The position numbers and the translations under genes were made by a program. Under the pieces are notes generated by a model. The model worked only from the letters and a program-made list of their open reading frames with translations, had not been told where the DNA came from and ran no database searches. Positions 63,901 through 64,000 of a stretch of DNA of 64,000 nt are shown here, piece after piece. Each line of letters starts with the position of its first letter. Position 1 is the first letter of the stretch. This stretch comes from Sympetrum striolatum (taxonomy: Eukaryota; Arthropoda; Insecta; Odonata; Libellulidae). The DNA is taken from the NCBI GenBank assembly GCA_947579665.1, contig OX388343.1, positions 90,996,254 to 91,060,253 of the forward strand, written 5' to 3'.

Positions 63901-64000
63901 GGAAAAGTGCAACAACCGATTATATGCTCTGAAATAGCCACGCCTCGTGTTGTTCACTTGTTTTGTCGTCTCCCCATTAGCGTTGCGTAAGGCGTGCGCG
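60990..64000. other. Intergenic, GC-rich block at 61200-61850
   Basis: The block contains a frame at 61793-62011 beginning GGRRRPRTIGLVNVKDG, faintly like the R.RPR..W.DNVKD end of LINE RTs. Frames near 63497-63937 overlap on both strands and are unrecognised. Confidence 0.4.

Overview
This is eukaryotic nuclear DNA, AT-rich, intron-rich and full of transposon debris. Exons are short and bounded by GT..AG introns of about 90 bp to 4 kb. The one gene I can read encodes an integrin beta chain whose cytoplasmic tail resembles insect beta-PS (myospheroid). The repeats (hAT and Tc1/mariner-like MITEs, RTE- and Jockey/CR1-like non-LTR remnants with GATGAT-type tails, tRNA-derived SINEs) also fit an arthropod, most likely an insect with a medium or large genome. 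I cannot name the species.

Layout: 1-10.5 kb has no recognisable host gene; it holds a SINE, a hAT-type MITE with a clean 8-bp target duplication, and a second hAT-like end. The gene occupies about 10.58-30.6 kb on the + strand. I reconstruct 17 exons: 10791-10793, 11477-11638, 11745-11958, 12657-12885, 15612-15696, 19644-19814, 20134-20229, 20318-20482, 23694-23852, 23984-24115, 25324-25566, 26074-26259, 27759-27854, 29258-29399, 29495-29695, 29907-30046, 30350-30412. They join without a frame break into 2487 nt, which is 828 codons plus a stop. The product runs signal peptide, PSI, hybrid/beta-I domain with intact MIDAS, four EGF-like repeats, beta-tail, one membrane helix and a short tail with NPLY and NPTF motifs. 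The ATG is the last three bases of the first coding exon, and the rest of the signal peptide lies 683 bp downstream.

The introns are a transposon landfill. Intron 1 has a long near-perfect foldback. Intron 4 has a hairpin, a 1.2-kb TIR element and a reverse-transcriptase remnant with FADD. Intron 5 has a SINE. Intron 8 has a 1.5-kb TA-flanked TIR element with a hAT MITE nested inside, and a decayed foldback. Intron 10 has two RT remnants on opposite strands, and intron 13 has another RT remnant.

Downstream (30.6-64 kb) there are more RT remnants on both strands, a second copy of the 9-kb hAT MITE in opposite orientation, a hAT-like element with a nested SINE, duplicated LINE 3' ends, a LINE ORF2 C-terminus with its 3' UTR, several SINE heads and three GC/CpG-rich islands. 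I find no second host protein gene there. The open frames in 32-64 kb are short, overlap on both strands and look like chance.

I did not find a novel multi-gene system. The most interesting points are the divergent integrin (short specificity loop, acidic beta-tail spacer, NPxF in the distal motif), its isolated start codon under an overlapping uORF, and several undescribed-looking TIR, foldback and SINE families.
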